From: Reticulascus tulasneorum
Taxonomy: Eukaryota > Ascomycota > Sordariomycetes > Glomerellales > Reticulascaceae
Assembly: GCA_001557505.1 (NCBI GenBank)
Contig: LSAX01000002.1
Location: 1,240,001 to 1,304,000 of the forward strand
DNA length: 64,000 nucleotides
Direction of reading: 5' to 3'
The notes beneath the pieces are model-generated. The model was not told where the DNA came from. It made no database searches and was given only the letters and a program-made list of their open reading frames with translations. Both the position numbers and the translations under genes were made by a program. Shown here one piece after another: positions 11,284 through 23,400 of the stretch (positions are counted from its first letter, which is position 1; the number at the start of each line of letters is the position of its first letter).

Positions 11284-12384
11284 ATGGCAGAAGACGGCCA
11301 ATCCCGCAACCTGAAAACAGTCTTCAAAGAAGCCGAAGAGAAGCGGCGCATCCTCGAGGGGTCCTACGAAGCCAGCTCCCCCAGCTACCGCGACGACCTC
11401 GAAACCGCCATAAAAGACTACGAAGAATGCCTGCAGACCATTTCCCGCGTCGGCCTGTTCTCGTCCAACGAGTCCCTCGAAGACGTCTCGACCTCGGACC
11501 TGCCCTACTTGCTCGTGAACCATCACCTCGCCGACCTGTATCAGAAGATCTCATCACGGTACCCGATTGAGCGGCAAGCAGCACTGGAACGCGCGCGGGA
11601 GGCATATGAGCGGTTCCTGGGCATGCTAGATAGCTATGAGATCTTGAAAGGCCCTTATGCGAAGCTCTACTCGCAGTACACGGACGACACGGTTGCATTC
11701 TCCACGGTCAGCAGCACAGATGCGGCTACAAAACGAGATGGGAAGATTGCAAATTTCAAGGCGGAGAAGCAGCTGAGGGAGAGGCTGGAGACGCTGAGGA
11801 GAAACCCGCGCTATCTAGAATCGGGAGATGACGAGGTTGTCAGGGAGCTGCACCTCGCCAATATGATGTATTGCACGCATATGGCGTTTCAGGGTCTGGA
11901 GGGCATCAACCGCGAGCTCGAGCTCCTTGCCCAAGCACCCGTACCGTTTATTCCGCAAGACACATCCGTCGAAGAGGATGAGCGACGGAGGGCCGACGAC
12001 CTCAAGACAGACGGCTTCACAACGCGGCTAGACGCGCCGCTGAGGCGGCTACAATCAATGCTGGGCGCCCCTTCTGGCCCACTGCTGTCAAAGGAGGGCA
12101 AGCCGATACAGCCATTCACACTAGTCGGCTCAAGGCAGGACATACAAAAGGGCGTCTTCCGGCCCGGTCACAACTTGCCGACCATGAGCATCGACGAATA
12201 CTTGGACGAAGAGAAGCGACGCGGAGGCATAATTGAGGGCGGCGGCGCGGCGAGTTATAATCGGCCGGAGCCGGATGAGGATAATTATGAGAAGGCGGAT
12301 GCGGAGACCATGAAGGCGAGAGAGTGGGACGAGTTCACGGAGGCAAATCCGAAGGGCGCAGGGAATACTCTGAATAGGGGATAA
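11284..12384 (+). CDS. TAP42: TAP42/alpha4 family regulator of PP2A-like phosphatases
   Basis: An uninterrupted 366-residue protein with the TAP42 layout: an N-terminal all-helical TPR-like half (YEECLQTISRVGLFS, ADLYQKISSRYP), the family core KRDGKIANFKAEKQL followed by DDEVVRELHLANMMY, and the conserved end REWDEFTEANPKGAGNTLNRG at the C-terminus. TAP42 proteins bind catalytic subunits of PP2A, PP4 and PP6-type phosphatases and link them to TOR signalling in the cytoplasm. A PP2A-family catalytic subunit (PPG1-like) is encoded at the other end of this window (59486-60936), but the distance makes linkage coincidental. The start ATG at 11284 follows a leader rich in C and A. No intron is needed. 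Confidence 0.95.
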   Translation: MAEDGQSRNLKTVFKEAEEKRRILEGSYEASSPSYRDDLETAIKDYEECLQTISRVGLFSSNESLEDVSTSDLPYLLVNHHLADLYQKISSRYPIERQAALERAREAYERFLGMLDSYEILKGPYAKLYSQYTDDTVAFSTVSSTDAATKRDGKIANFKAEKQLRERLETLRRNPRYLESGDDEVVRELHLANMMYCTHMAFQGLEGINRELELLAQAPVPFIPQDTSVEEDERRRADDLKTDGFTTRLDAPLRRLQSMLGAPSGPLLSKEGKPIQPFTLVGSRQDIQKGVFRPGHNLPTMSIDEYLDEEKRRGGIIEGGGAASYNRPEPDEDNYEKADAETMKAREWDEFTEANPKGAGNTLNRG

Positions 12385-12740
12385 TGGGGCTAGATACCAA
12401 ACACACGGAATGCTGATAGATGAATTTCAGGGAGAAAATACCACAAGCATTTCTGAATACTAAATTCTGGTTGACTTTTACATAATTGCGCTTCTGCCGG
12501 AATCCGAAGACTAGACAAGGTCCACTCCATGATATCAAATCCTGCGACACTTAAATGCACTCTCTAACCAGATATCATCAAGCCCACAGATACTGAGCAG
12601 ACATCGGCCCTCTACAGGCAGTAGCTTGTTCTCATGTTCATGACATCGTAATGGCCCTAATCGGTGACCATACCCTTTAAGATAATACTCCTAGCACTCT
12701 AACAAATTTTCAGTGGGTTCGCTAGCTAGGGCCATGCTCA
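12385..12740. other. Convergent intergenic region
   Basis: About 356 bases between the convergent TAP42 and the 819-residue unknown gene, expected to hold both 3' UTRs. Nothing else was seen. Confidence 0.5.
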
Positions 12741-15257
12741 TTAAACTATGACCATATCGTCGTCGTCGCTATCGTCCATACTGATAACTGATGGCGTTTG
12801 TGTTCCCGATACGGTGTCCTCCGCCCCGATCTCGGTAACGGCATCTTCGTCATCGTTAGCGAAGGCGCCGCGTTCCTCGTCCAGAATCATCAGGTTCATT
12901 GCCTCGGCAACAGACTGGTTGTCTTCCGGCATCTCATATCTGGCATCGCTGTAATCAGCACCATCCTCCGTGAAAGCTTCTGATCGCACAGACACGTCAT
13001 CCGCCACGACTCTGTTGCGGTTGTAGATGGTGGAGATTCCATCCTGGACATCGATGCTACCGGGGCCGGTCATGCTGCCGCCTTCCAGAGCAAGTGCTCT
13101 GAGGTCACTGCTCATGGATCCCGCTGTACTGGAAGCATCAGATGGAATCGTCACTCCAGTGTGGTAGGCAGGTCCTGGTCCAGCGGGACCAAAATCTGCC
13201 GGGGGCAGAGCCTCCTCGAACACGCCCCCTGTACCGTCATTGTTACCGCCGGCCCAGAGTGGGAGATACTTCAGTTCGTTGTGCTCCAGGTTGAGCAGCA
13301 TATGTCGCGTGAGGTTCAGGGGTGGCTCGATGTCATGGCGTAGCCATGTACTGTATACGTTCGAGAAGTACGAGCCCAGTTGCGTATAAAAGAGTAGAGG
13401 ACTAAAGATATCCCCATGATTCATGATCTCTGCCCATCTTGAGTTATTGAGAAGATCTGGATCATTGAAGAAGAGTATCCGGACGTTAGATCTCAGCTGC
13501 TGAGCCATCTTGTTGAAGTCATACTTGGCGAACATGGCTGGGGTAAGGTTTGGGTAGAAAGGCTTTCTTTGCCAAATCGAAGCTAGTTCCTGATAGAAAA
13601 AGGGACAGAGAGCTTTCTGCACCCGATTGAAACTTTTGTAGGTTGACTCAAATCGAATGAAATCGCGAGGCTCCACATAGACGGCTCTATCATCGTCGAT
13701 TCCATCAAGAACATCAGGCAAGAGCAATTTGTTGAAGGCATGCCCTACAACTTCGGAACTCCAATGGGATCGTAACGCCGATGTTAAAGTCACTAATGAT
13801 CCCAGAGCGCGATCATAGTGTGGCTCGCCGGCATCGCTCAACAGCAAGTCTCTGACGTTCGAAAGGCGTTCCCACTGGGGGACACGAAGTTGATCGAAGA
13901 GCGTATCGCTGGAAAGCTTGGACACCATGGAGCTGATACGTTCGACCATGGCACGAGCGGCGTGTTGTATGAGGTTGCTCAGGTCGTCCCCCGGGTCCTG
14001 TCGTCTTCGTCCAAAAATGGTCAACGATGAGGAGGCTGACCGCGTATCTGGCGTATCAGCTGCTGCTTCCAACGCCATCTCGTTGACCAAGATACAGAAC
14101 GCGGATCTCGTAATATCGGGAAACTGCAAGGTGAAGCCAATCTTGAGGGCTTCCTCCGGCAAAACCTCTATAAAAGCGGTGTTGTTCGCGGTCATGAACC
14201 ACTGTAGAACTTGGTCACGCTGCAATCGAGTTAGCAAGACCGCGCGACTGTCCTAAACATTTGAGGGACAACTCACGATGACATTTGTGCAATCGAAGAT
14301 CTTCGTGATGCCAACTAGAGTCCAAACTCGCGGAGCTGAATCCATGAGCATGCGCTTACCTGCGATGATCATGATGAGGCGGAGAATATTGACTCGATGC
14401 CGGATAGGGCAGTAGTCACGGATTTTTCGATATTCGGGAACCTTCAAGCCTTCCAAATCGCCTTTCTCCTTATTCAGGAGAAGCTCGCTAGCTAGTCCAT
14501 TCTTTTGGCCAGGATTCCGGGATACGCTTTCAGGAACGGGTTTGTCCGTCGATTTGGTAGTCAAACTGTTACGGATCCCCAAATCCAGTAGAAACTTGTC
14601 GGTCGCATCGAGAAGGCTAGGGTCGTCACCGCTGATGCTCTTCTCCGATGCTGGAGGAGGGATCGCAGAATGCTCGGGCTTGCGCGACTTCCAACATATA
14701 CAAACGTCGTCATGCCCGCGGCAGACCCAATCGTCAACCTTGTGCTTTTGGAAGGCGGCCCACCACTGGGTAAGCCCAGTCGTGATGGAAAGCTCAGTCA
14801 TCTGGAACACCAGCTCATCTCCTTCAGTCGGAGGGGTAAGGTCCAAGACATACTTGACTCCGTCCGGAAGCTGATTGACCAATTTCCGCCGGCGAATGAT
14901 TCGATACTGATAAGTTGGGCCAAGCATTTCGGCAAACTTTGATGAGCCAGTCTCCAAGAGCTTCTGGGACGAAATGCGAAGTTTCTGGGAGCTCCAGACG
15001 ATGCCCGTGCAGTCGGCATATTTGACGCCGGGTGGTGGGTTTGGGAAATCGACGAAGATGAGGGTATCCCCTTCGGTAAGTTCAAAAGATGCAGCGTGAA
15101 GCAGGTGTCTTTCAAAACCTTCAGCTTCAGCGTGCGTCATTTGAGGCTTGGGGATCAGTGGATGGGGGACACGGGCAGAGGAATAATCGGCGAGCTTCTT
15201 CAAGGCTCTGTCGTAATCGGCATCTTCCAACCATCCATCATTTGCGGCTGTGTCCAT
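12741..15257 (-). CDS. Large conserved-looking fungal protein of unknown function, possible BTB-like segment
   Basis: Two exons (15257-14277 and 14219-12741) joined across a 57-bp intron give 819 residues. The start is the first in-frame ATG (15257, strong context gccATGg); the open frame further upstream begins only with GTG. The N-terminal half contains SSQKLLETGSSKFAEML, which resembles the entry of a BTB/POZ-like fold (inference), then a Cys-containing stretch (VCRGHDDVCICW). The second half is mixed alpha-helical, with EFIRFESTYKSFNRVQKAL-like segments (see 13600-13670). The C-terminus is a long acidic disordered tail ending in DDSDDDDMVIV. No enzyme motif was found. I do not recognise a named family. 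Good codon bias and clean splicing make the gene itself secure. Confidence 0.8.
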
Positions 15258-17232
15258 GGCGCTCTTCAGGACGCTATTCCGGTCCGAACTTAAAGATGGT
15301 TCGCGTTCGAAGGATCTGGGATTGGCCGGCAATGGAGAAAGGATATAATGGTAGGGCAAAGTAAAAAGGAACACGTCAGGAATGACGATCTGAATAAGTT
15401 TCGATTATGAAGACCAAGTTGATGTGACGGCGGTGCTGCCTTGTTGGTCGACGTATCCGCTCGCAAGGCTTTGAGGGTTTGGCAGATCCGGGTCTCCAAT
15501 TGACGGACAAGAGACAATGAAATAACCCAACAGTTAGAGGTACCTAGTAGGCAAAGGACACGGTTGGGTCGAAAGCGCAAGCTGCCTGACAAGTTCGCGA
15601 CCTCATGGGCCTCTTTAGGCAACGAGGTCTCGAAGTAAGGTGTGGCAAGGCTTGGTGACTCTTCAGCCTCAGTGCGCCCTATGTGCAGGAAATAGTGGCT
15701 GATACACTGCGCATTCTAGTTCACTCTTTGAAATACTCTAGAACAGAGGAATAGGACCAACAATAGAGGGCTGTAGGCTCGATGAAGACGGTGGTCAAGC
15801 TCCACTTGGACAACGTTGAGGAGGGGTCATGGGACATACCGATCTGGCGTCTGACGAAGCTGCAGCTAAAGCGGCACACCAGCATGAGGAGATATACCCT
15901 GCACAATTAAAAGGCCCAGAGCTCACTCTAAGGGATTGCCTCGTCAGATGCGGGCGTGTTCCTCCAAGACAAGGCTGGCAGGCAACCGTCCTTGAAGTAC
16001 CCAATCAACGACTAAGACACGAAATCGTGGGGTCGCTAATCAGTGCGACCGTATGAGATTATCCCAAAACCTTTCAGTGGACAGCTTTACAAGAGTCCGT
16101 TGCGTTTCGGGTTAATAAGTCTGGGGAACTCTACCATATGGACTGTAGAACTAAGCACCCTTCGGGCTGTTCAATCCCTCAACTATGCAAAGCGCTAGCG
16201 CTGAGATACTAGATCTCAATAACGTGTATCGATTGAACTGAATGCATGTATCCTTGCCGCTAGGCTTCGTGTAGAAGTGGTTTCTGACGAAGTGAAACCG
16301 ACATGTGCTGCGCTGAACTTCAACTACCTACCTTGCAATGTGGGTACCCCGCGATGCAGCTTATCGATAGTGGACGGATGGCTTGTGATAACCCAAGATT
16401 TTGACTGGAGTTGCAGTTGAATGGATGGAGCGTGGAGCGAAACAAAACTAGAGCAGATCGCTGTGTGGTCAGGGTCCTGTCACTTCCATCATAATAAGTA
16501 CCCGACATCATACAGCCATCATAAGAGACAATCCTCGTAACTATTTGGTTTGCATCAATTGACGAATCTTAGCATGATTCCATTGGGATTTCTGCACACA
16601 ATCCGAGTACCCCGCTACGATTAAGGTTATGAGACCACTGTTGAGTTGACAGGCAGAAGGCTCATTATCGGATCAGCACCAATGGTCCGGATCGGTAAAC
16701 CCAATTGTTAAGCTTTCGAAATGTAGTAAAAATATCATCGTCGTCATCTTGCCACCAAAGGATCCCACGAAATCATATCTGGACTCTCCGAACCGACCAT
16801 GCCGAGCAAGTCTACGTATGCAGTAGCACACTGATTACATTGACCAATGGACCCGATAGGGCCGCTGCTCTGGCTGGCTCCCTGCTCGTTCCAATTGGTA
16901 TCCTGCAAGCCGAAACTCTAACCTCCCCCGACCCCGGCTTCTTGAGGAAAGCTCCATGCGAAACCACAGATACCATCCCATCCCTGCACTCCCCCGCAGC
17001 TGTCGCGTGCCCGCCTATTTACAAGGTGCTTCTAGACTCCTCGCCAGTGATCGTCTCCCAACAAAAAGTTCCTCCTCTCCCTTAAGCTCCTCCCAGCTTT
17101 CAACAAGCTGTAATTGCTTTCTCTTCGTACTACAATTAAATAATAGCAATCTCCACACCTTCCAATTTCACCCGTTCTCTGATTCTGCTCTCATTGTGTC
17201 TAGTCAGACAGCACAGAAAAAATACCCCGATT
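15258..17232. other. Long divergent intergenic region
   Basis: About 2 kb between divergent genes. A CCAAT motif occurs near 16844 on the plus strand, and the last 250 bases before 17233 are pyrimidine-rich, as in fungal leaders. Short ORFs here (for example 15829-16056 plus) show no family resemblance. No RNA gene or repeat was recognised. Confidence 0.45.
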
Positions 17233-17506
17233 ATGGATAAGCCAGCGGTGAACGCAGGTCAGATTCGCCCAGTTGCGTAAGTAAACGTCTCCCATCGAGC
17301 ACAAACTTTCAAAGGTTCCGGATGGGCATCATATTCTAATGACTCATTGTAGCCGTCACAGAGGCCTCATGCTCTTCACAGCCGCAGCGGTCGTCGCGGT
17401 CGCGGCCATCAAATACCAAGCCACATCGATGAAGAACAACGAGCAAGCGCAACGATCCCTCTCTCCGCTCCATGTGAGCGTCGACCGAAGCGGCGGCGGT
17501 ATCTAG
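17233..17506 (+). CDS. Small single-pass membrane protein (65 aa), two exons
   Basis: This gene is too short for ordinary ORF calling. Exon 1 (17233-17276) and exon 2 (17353-17506) join in phase across a 76-bp intron with GTAAGT donor and TAG acceptor, giving 65 residues. A Pro-rich N-terminus (MDKPAVNAGQIRPVARHRG) precedes one hydrophobic segment (LMLFTAAAVVAVAAIKY), a polar Lys/Glu/Gln helix and a C-terminus VDRSGGGI. The shape is that of a small mitochondrial inner-membrane or ER membrane subunit; the function is unknown. Support is the strong splice signals, intact frame and a pyrimidine-rich leader. It is convergent with the YVC1-type gene. From general familiarity I believe proteins ending in a similar DRSGGGI occur in other fungi, but this is not verified here. 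Confidence 0.65.
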
Positions 17507-17967
17507 CGACATGAGGCTTCGGAACCGCGGGAAATGTATAACACCCATACCATCTACGTGATATCCAGGTATCTGGCGCGGCTAGTGGGGCTCGGTTGGG
17601 GCGGTGCGGAGTTACGTGATAGATTGGTCTACCGAGGCTCATGTTGCCATTACGAGGACGAGCAGGAACCGGCAGTGGAAGGAACACGGCGTTAAGATTG
17701 AATGTTTTTGAACATCGCAGATGCGAGGTGGTAGGAGTTGGAGTTGAATATATTCAGACAATAATCAGTCCTATTAAGCAAATCACATTCCTTGTCCAAA
17801 TGCAATCCGTTCGTGCGCGATTCGCGACTTCGATCCTGGGGCCGAGGCGGCAACCAGGCCATGAGATCCCCATGCTCTCAATACCTAACGCCCGAGATGA
17901 TGCAAATACACTCGAACCATGACCGAGGTATAGAGCGCCGGTATATGCCCTAACTAAACGAAACAAC
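17507..17967. other. Convergent intergenic region
   Basis: About 460 bases between two convergent genes. Only presumed 3' UTR sequence was seen. Confidence 0.45.
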
Positions 17968-20900
17968 TCACAGTGAGCTCCCTTTCTTCGTGAGGCTCTC
18001 GTTGCCAGCATCATTCTTGCCTGAACCAGATTCGGACGACGAATGTGCAATCTCCTTGCCCTTGCCTTTGCCCTTGTCCGTGCCCAATCTCGACTCTCCG
18101 ATGCTTCTCCTGCTCAATGGACGTTTCGTAGACGGCTTCTTCTGCCCGGCCTTTCCCCTCTTCGCTCTGTCATTTCCGGCTATTTCAATGGTTGCCATTC
18201 CAACATTTCTTAGCTCTTCGCCCGACGAGTTGCGACGTGTAGTTGGGGCAGTCGACGAGTTCGTCGACTTGAGCTCCCTCAATTCTCTGGCAACATCCGC
18301 AAAGCTTTCTTCCAGCGTCTTCATACGAGCCAAAACCAGCCTGCCCATGCGATCCCTATCGGCTGGGTCGCCGCCACGCCCCGCTCCACCTAGCCGGCCT
18401 TCTTTCATCAGGGCCATTGCCATCTGGGTCTGGAAGCTAGATGGGAGCCCGCCCGTGGGATCATCTGCGGCTAACATCAAGTTCGTATTATCCGACATCA
18501 CATCCATGTCCACGGACGACAGTCTTCTAGGTCCACCGGGTCGAGCCCGTGTGTCAAGAGATGCCAAGCCCATTCGATTGGGAGCCGTTTGTACCGTGTC
18601 TCTTGGCGGCAGGATTGGCCGTGGGCGCGAGGCAGTCATGTATAGTTGCCGACGCGGGGAGCGCTGCCCCGGCGTTTTTGGCGTCTCGGTTCCAGTAGCT
18701 GCGCCGCTGAGGGGTCGTGATCGAGCCTGGGAAGGCTCGGGTGATGTAGACAGTGAACTCTTCGGCCGGCGAAAATCTTGCGGCGCATACAGAATGGTGT
18801 TTGTTGAAAGGGTCCGACTATGCAAAGCTCGGCGTGATGTACCATTGCGCGGAGATGCGGTTGCAGAGGGACGGCCATTTGATCCCAATGACGATGATGC
18901 AGTCTTTGGAAAACGACTAGCGATAGGAGTGGTGAAATAATCTTCTTCTTGAATTTGACGAGGCTGAACGTTTCGACGACTTTCCGCTGTATTGGTGGCG
19001 GCATCCTCCTCATCTTCGTCGTTAGTCACAAGCTCGTCGTCCCCATCAGCGTCGGTCTGATCTTTGTAATCTGGCGGATCAGCTTCTGCCTCGGATTCCT
19101 CTCGAGGGAATGGTGCCATGGGAAACCCGCTTTGGGATAGAATATCGGCCGGGTCGCTGGCAGCAGATCTAAGATCTGAGACCTGTCGAACCCTTGGCGA
19201 TCTGAAGTCTCGATTCATGCTGAACCGTCTATGCCAGCCCGGTCGACTACCTCTGCTATCCAGTGTAGGCCAGTTGGGAGGTTGAGGCGATGGACCTTCA
19301 TCGTGCTGATCCATCCAGTTTCGTATCGCTGTCTGCGTCTTCCTTCTCTCAAGTCTCTTTTGATTACGGAGTGTTGCAGGATCAGGTGCTCGCCGGAAGA
19401 CCTCTTCGAGTGCTCGATCTTTCTGGTAACCAACGACCGACTCTTCACGAACTCGGACGTTGGGACTGAAAAGAGCTGTTCTGCTGGCAGGATCCGCGAA
19501 GGAAATAGTTCTTGCTTGACCACGACCTGGGTTTTCCACCAGGTCCGTAGGTTCGTACATAGACGTAGCTAACCAGTATCTCTCGTAGAGATAGATACAG
19601 AAGAGTAGAGGGAAATGCGTAGCTTTGATGACAGATCGGTTGAGCCAAACAAATTGCTTGAGAGGCATGCAATATCGAAGAGGCATGAGTAACCATGCAA
19701 AGATGTTGCCTGGCGCGACGTAGGAGAACAGGGCATCGTTCTTGACCATTGATATCGTGTTAATGGCAAAAAGAAATCTTGTGCGAGGTTAGCTCCTGGA
19801 GAAAATAGTCCTTGCTACCACTTACTGGTGTTCTTCGGTGGCATTGGATGCTATAGTCATGAACGAGTTTGTCAACACGGTGATGAGAATGGTGCTGCGA
19901 CATGATTAGCGAGCCATGTGATTCATAATGATGCGAGACTTACACAACAACAAAGTGGCAAATGATGAGAAACAGGGCCATAATGGCTCTTTCAAGCCAC
20001 CCGTATGTGGGCCATCTAAAATGTATCAGAAATAGTCCCAGGTTGTGGGGGTAAGGTGACTTACACTTCCCATGCAGCAGGAGTGAAGCCCATCAGGATC
20101 TGGAAGATTTTGTACGCAACTTCAGGAGCATCGTTGTCATTTCTGGCAAGAGTGAAGAAGACGAAGAATCCGCTACATGAAATGAGTACCAGAATGAAGA
20201 CAGCGGCAAGGTCGACCGCCATGAGACGAAAAGCGATGAGCAACTGAGAGAAGTATTGGTAATGGTCCAGGACGCTGAAGATACGCGGTAACAGCAAGAT
20301 GGCATTCGCAGCTAGCACATCGTACGCTCTGTTATTCCATGCCTTAGGGTCCACCAAGAACACTCCATAGGCACGCATGCAATAGTAGATAATCAGTAGA
20401 GCGAGGATCCCCAGATCGAATATGTTCCAGAAGCTCATGATGTAGAGCGAAAATCCTTGCTCATTGAAACCAACCAACTCATCGAGCATGAAGCCGGCGC
20501 TCCAGAACCAGAAAATGAGCTCCATCGACGTGATTCTGGTGGACCGTTTGACGAGCACAGCCAGGAATAGCCCGATGAGCACCAGGAGAGACAAGGTGGA
20601 GAGGAACGACCTATAACGAGGGACACGGAGACGTGAGAGCTTGAAAAGCGACGCCTGACGCGGATCGTATAGTATCACTGTCCTCCGTCCGGGCACTACC
20701 TGCCTCTGGCTTTCTTTTGGAGGTTGAGAGTTAAGGAGTGGCGTCCGGACATCGAGTTTTCCAGGACTCCTGCTGCCGCTCTGAATTGGGGTAGACGTGG
20801 CTGCACGATGCAAGCTATCCGCAGAAGAATAGAAGCTGATTGCTCCATTCCAGATAGCCTCCAGCTGCTGCACCACTAGAGGATGGGCAAGGAAGTGTTT

Positions 20901-21688
20901 GGCAGAAGCACGAATGGCAACCTCAAGAGTTGACGTCCGCGACGCTGTTTGCTTTGCCTTGATGTTGGCATCTGTTCTCATAGCCTGGCCTGCCGTTTGG
21001 GCACCTGGCAGACCTTGTAAGGGATAGAAATCATACGATAAGGCATCGATGAGCTCCCTAGTGTTGTACTCCTTCAAGAGCTTCAAAGCCAGTAGCTCGC
21101 AAACCTTTGCCCTGGTGCTGCTTGTACCCGCATTACCCGGGTATAACTGTCCTTCCTTCGCAAACTGTAAACAATTGGCCATTAGGGCGTACAGCGTTGC
21201 CCGAGAAAAGTGCTGGGTCCTGATCTGCTGTTGCATCGGCTTGACAAGAAACTGCGAGACCTGAGGGGAGCGAAGTTGATCCCATGTTAACGTGGTTTCG
21301 GTGCGTGTTTGGACAACGATTCGAATCGCGTGGGTAAGACTGTATATCGGGAGGGAATCTGGTCGATTTGAGTTAGGCAAGGTCTGCACGTGGTGGTGTT
21401 GTAGAACGAGAAAGTACCTAGATACTCTGCAGAGAAAAGTGGAAGGACAGGCACACGCAGGCGAACACCATCTTCGTCCTCTTCATTGGCAGCCTCCTCG
21501 TCCTCAAATTGATCTACGCCTTCCTCGTTTGAATCGTCGTCATCATCGTCGGCTTCAGTGAAGTCCGCCGCGGCGTGCCTAGGCGCGGGATACTGGCGGT
21601 AAGCCGGACCGGGCGAAGGCGAAGCTGTCTGGGCGTCATGTTCGACGCGATTGCTTCCATTCCTGGGTCGAAACAACGAGGAGAACAT
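17968..21688 (-). CDS. YVC1: TRPY/YVC1-type vacuolar non-selective cation channel
   Basis: Five exons (21688-21418, 21358-20065, 20015-19944, 19894-19826, 19777-17968) join in phase to 1171 residues; the four introns are 48-59 bp. An acidic N-terminus (six consecutive Asp codons) leads to the YVC1 cytosolic linker (SLTHAIRIVVQTRTE, YALMANCLQFAKEGQLYPG). About six membrane segments follow, from FLSTLSLLVLIGLFLAVL through GFFVFFTLA, with a pore-like stretch FQILMGFTPAAWEV and a final ICHFVVVTILITVLTNSF helix split over the two micro-exons. The protein continues for a further ~550 residues as a disordered Ser/Pro/Arg-rich tail with one predicted helix (ADVARELRELK). YVC1 channels release vacuolar calcium on osmotic or stretch stimuli. 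The N-terminal half is secure; the long tail is an uninterrupted frame and probably real. Confidence 0.9.
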
Positions 21689-22384
21689 TGTCCAAGTGGA
21701 CTCTGAGATGCAGCCCGCCGCCGTTGACTTTATGCCTCACAAAGAAGCCATGGGAGACGCAATCGGTGACAGAGGAAAGAGCCGTGCCGATTGGGAAGAC
21801 GAGACTGGGCTGGGTACTCGAGAAGCAAGATGTATCCCGGGTCAAGGATACCTATAAGACCAAATGCAAGTAGTGCCAGCCGTATGTACGTCAGGTTTCT
21901 CCGATCGCAAAAAGATGGTGATAGTGTGGGGAACTGCAAGACATGGGAGGATTAACGAAGGACGGACAGACAGCATTAGACGCGCATAGAGCGCGGTTGT
22001 GCTCGAATATAGCAGATTGACGTCGTACGTACTGGCTAGCAAAGTGATGAATGATGAAAGTCGGTCTACCGATAAGGAGGCCTGGCTAAGATTGAAACCC
22101 CACTAGTGCGTGGGACCCTGTACACCTTGGCCATGAAGGTGGGTGTCGGTGGATTCTGGGCAGGCAATTCACGGGCAAAGACAACATGGGGATGCTTAAA
22201 TAAATCCACTGTGAAATTGAGTCCAATAAAGCTGTTCAAGGATTTGATGAAAGACTCGCTACGGACGCAACATTAGGTCAAATTCCCAAGTCCTCTTCTC
22301 TTGATTGTCTAGGTATGGAACCCCCCTTACCTCGGAATCTGAGACCTGTTTGGTCCTCCGGGTGATAAGTCGAGCTCGCTACTG
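21689..22384. other. Intergenic region upstream of YVC1
   Basis: About 700 bases that should contain the YVC1 promoter. No clear gene or RNA feature was seen. Confidence 0.4.
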
Positions 22385-22909
22385 CTACCCAGTAGTACTT
22401 ATCTCACATGAATCCAGTGAGACATGTACGCATGACTTCTTTTGGCAGCACCTCAGGAGCATTTCAAGCATCTGAGTGTGGGATGGCTGCATGCACACCT
22501 GCAAGGCCTGCAGCAGCTCATTGGAGATACGAGTTCCCGATGGAGCCTTTGAGCCCCAAGCTGATGTCAAACCTGGACGCACAGGTGAAGACACGGCATC
22601 CTGATTGGCGAGGTGGTCACCGCCCGATGAAGCCCGTACACCATCTTTGTCGGAGGTGCTTCCGTGGTCTTGGGGGTCATGATTCAGTTGAGGTTTCCTC
22701 TCCTCACAATGATCGGCAAAATACCTTCTCTCCAGATGCCCTGCCGTACCCAAGTAGCACTGCCAAACAGCTTCTGCATGGGCTGATGATGGCGATTCTT
22801 CCATGTCTTCACGGACTAAATACCTCGAGGCCAACTGGCCTGCAGTCCCATTGTATTGCACTTCCCGTGGGCGAAATGATGAATTAAAGCTTACTCGCGG
22901 CATTGTCAT
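22385..22909 (-). CDS. Doubtful ORF with an internal repeat
   Basis: A minus-strand frame of 174 residues from the ATG at 22909. It is included because the translation contains two similar segments about 25 residues apart, NGTAGQLASRYLVRED and LGTAGHLERRYFADHCEE, which suggests either an internal duplication in a real small protein or a degenerate DNA repeat. No signal peptide or domain is visible, and the opposite strand also carries a 159-codon open frame (22408-22887), so chance is a serious alternative. Confidence 0.25.
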   Translation of the reverse strand: MTMPRVSFNSSFRPREVQYNGTAGQLASRYLVREDMEESPSSAHAEAVWQCYLGTAGHLERRYFADHCEERKPQLNHDPQDHGSTSDKDGVRASSGGDHLANQDAVSSPVRPGLTSAWGSKAPSGTRISNELLQALQVCMQPSHTQMLEMLLRCCQKKSCVHVSLDSCEISTTG

Positions 22910-23400
22910 GTGGGATGACGGGCGTCTGACAAACTGGTTATAGGTTCTCACATATGAATAGGCCGTAGTAGCTTTGCAGTACCTTATAATAAACAGAAGT
23001 CCTTAAAGGGAAGAAAATCCTAGCATTACACAAATTTCCTTTAGTGGTATCCATTTTGCGATTTGTGGTTGTATGCTGTGGCTGACCATCGTAGAAGTTT
23101 TCTCATTGAGGTTTGGGCTTTTCCTGGAAATGAGTGCCACGGCCAAGACAGCCCACATACCTCTCGACCCACTGACCCAAAAGAATTCAAGTCCATGTCT
23201 CTCATCTGATATAGAGCCCTTAGGTTGTGCTTCATGATGAGATTGATGAGACTTAGACTACCTGCAATGTTGTATGCAAACGTCGGGAAACTGCAGTTGC
23301 CTGGCTTCGATAACTCTCGTCCATAACAGAATCATACCCCAAAGTGAGAGACGGTAGGCAATACGTCTGGTGCGCATGTCCAAACGCATGCAATTTCAAT
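22910..23400. other. Intergenic region
   Basis: About 490 bases including the presumed 3' UTR of the gene at 23401-24129. No further gene was recognised. Confidence 0.4.

Noticed and set aside
15258..15374. Upstream extension of the 819-residue protein
   Set aside because: The open frame begins with GTG only; the first ATG in frame is 15257 with good context.
17990..18940. 316-codon plus-strand ORF
   Set aside because: Antisense to the low-complexity tail of YVC1; Ser/Leu/Pro bias is what the reverse frame of that tail produces.
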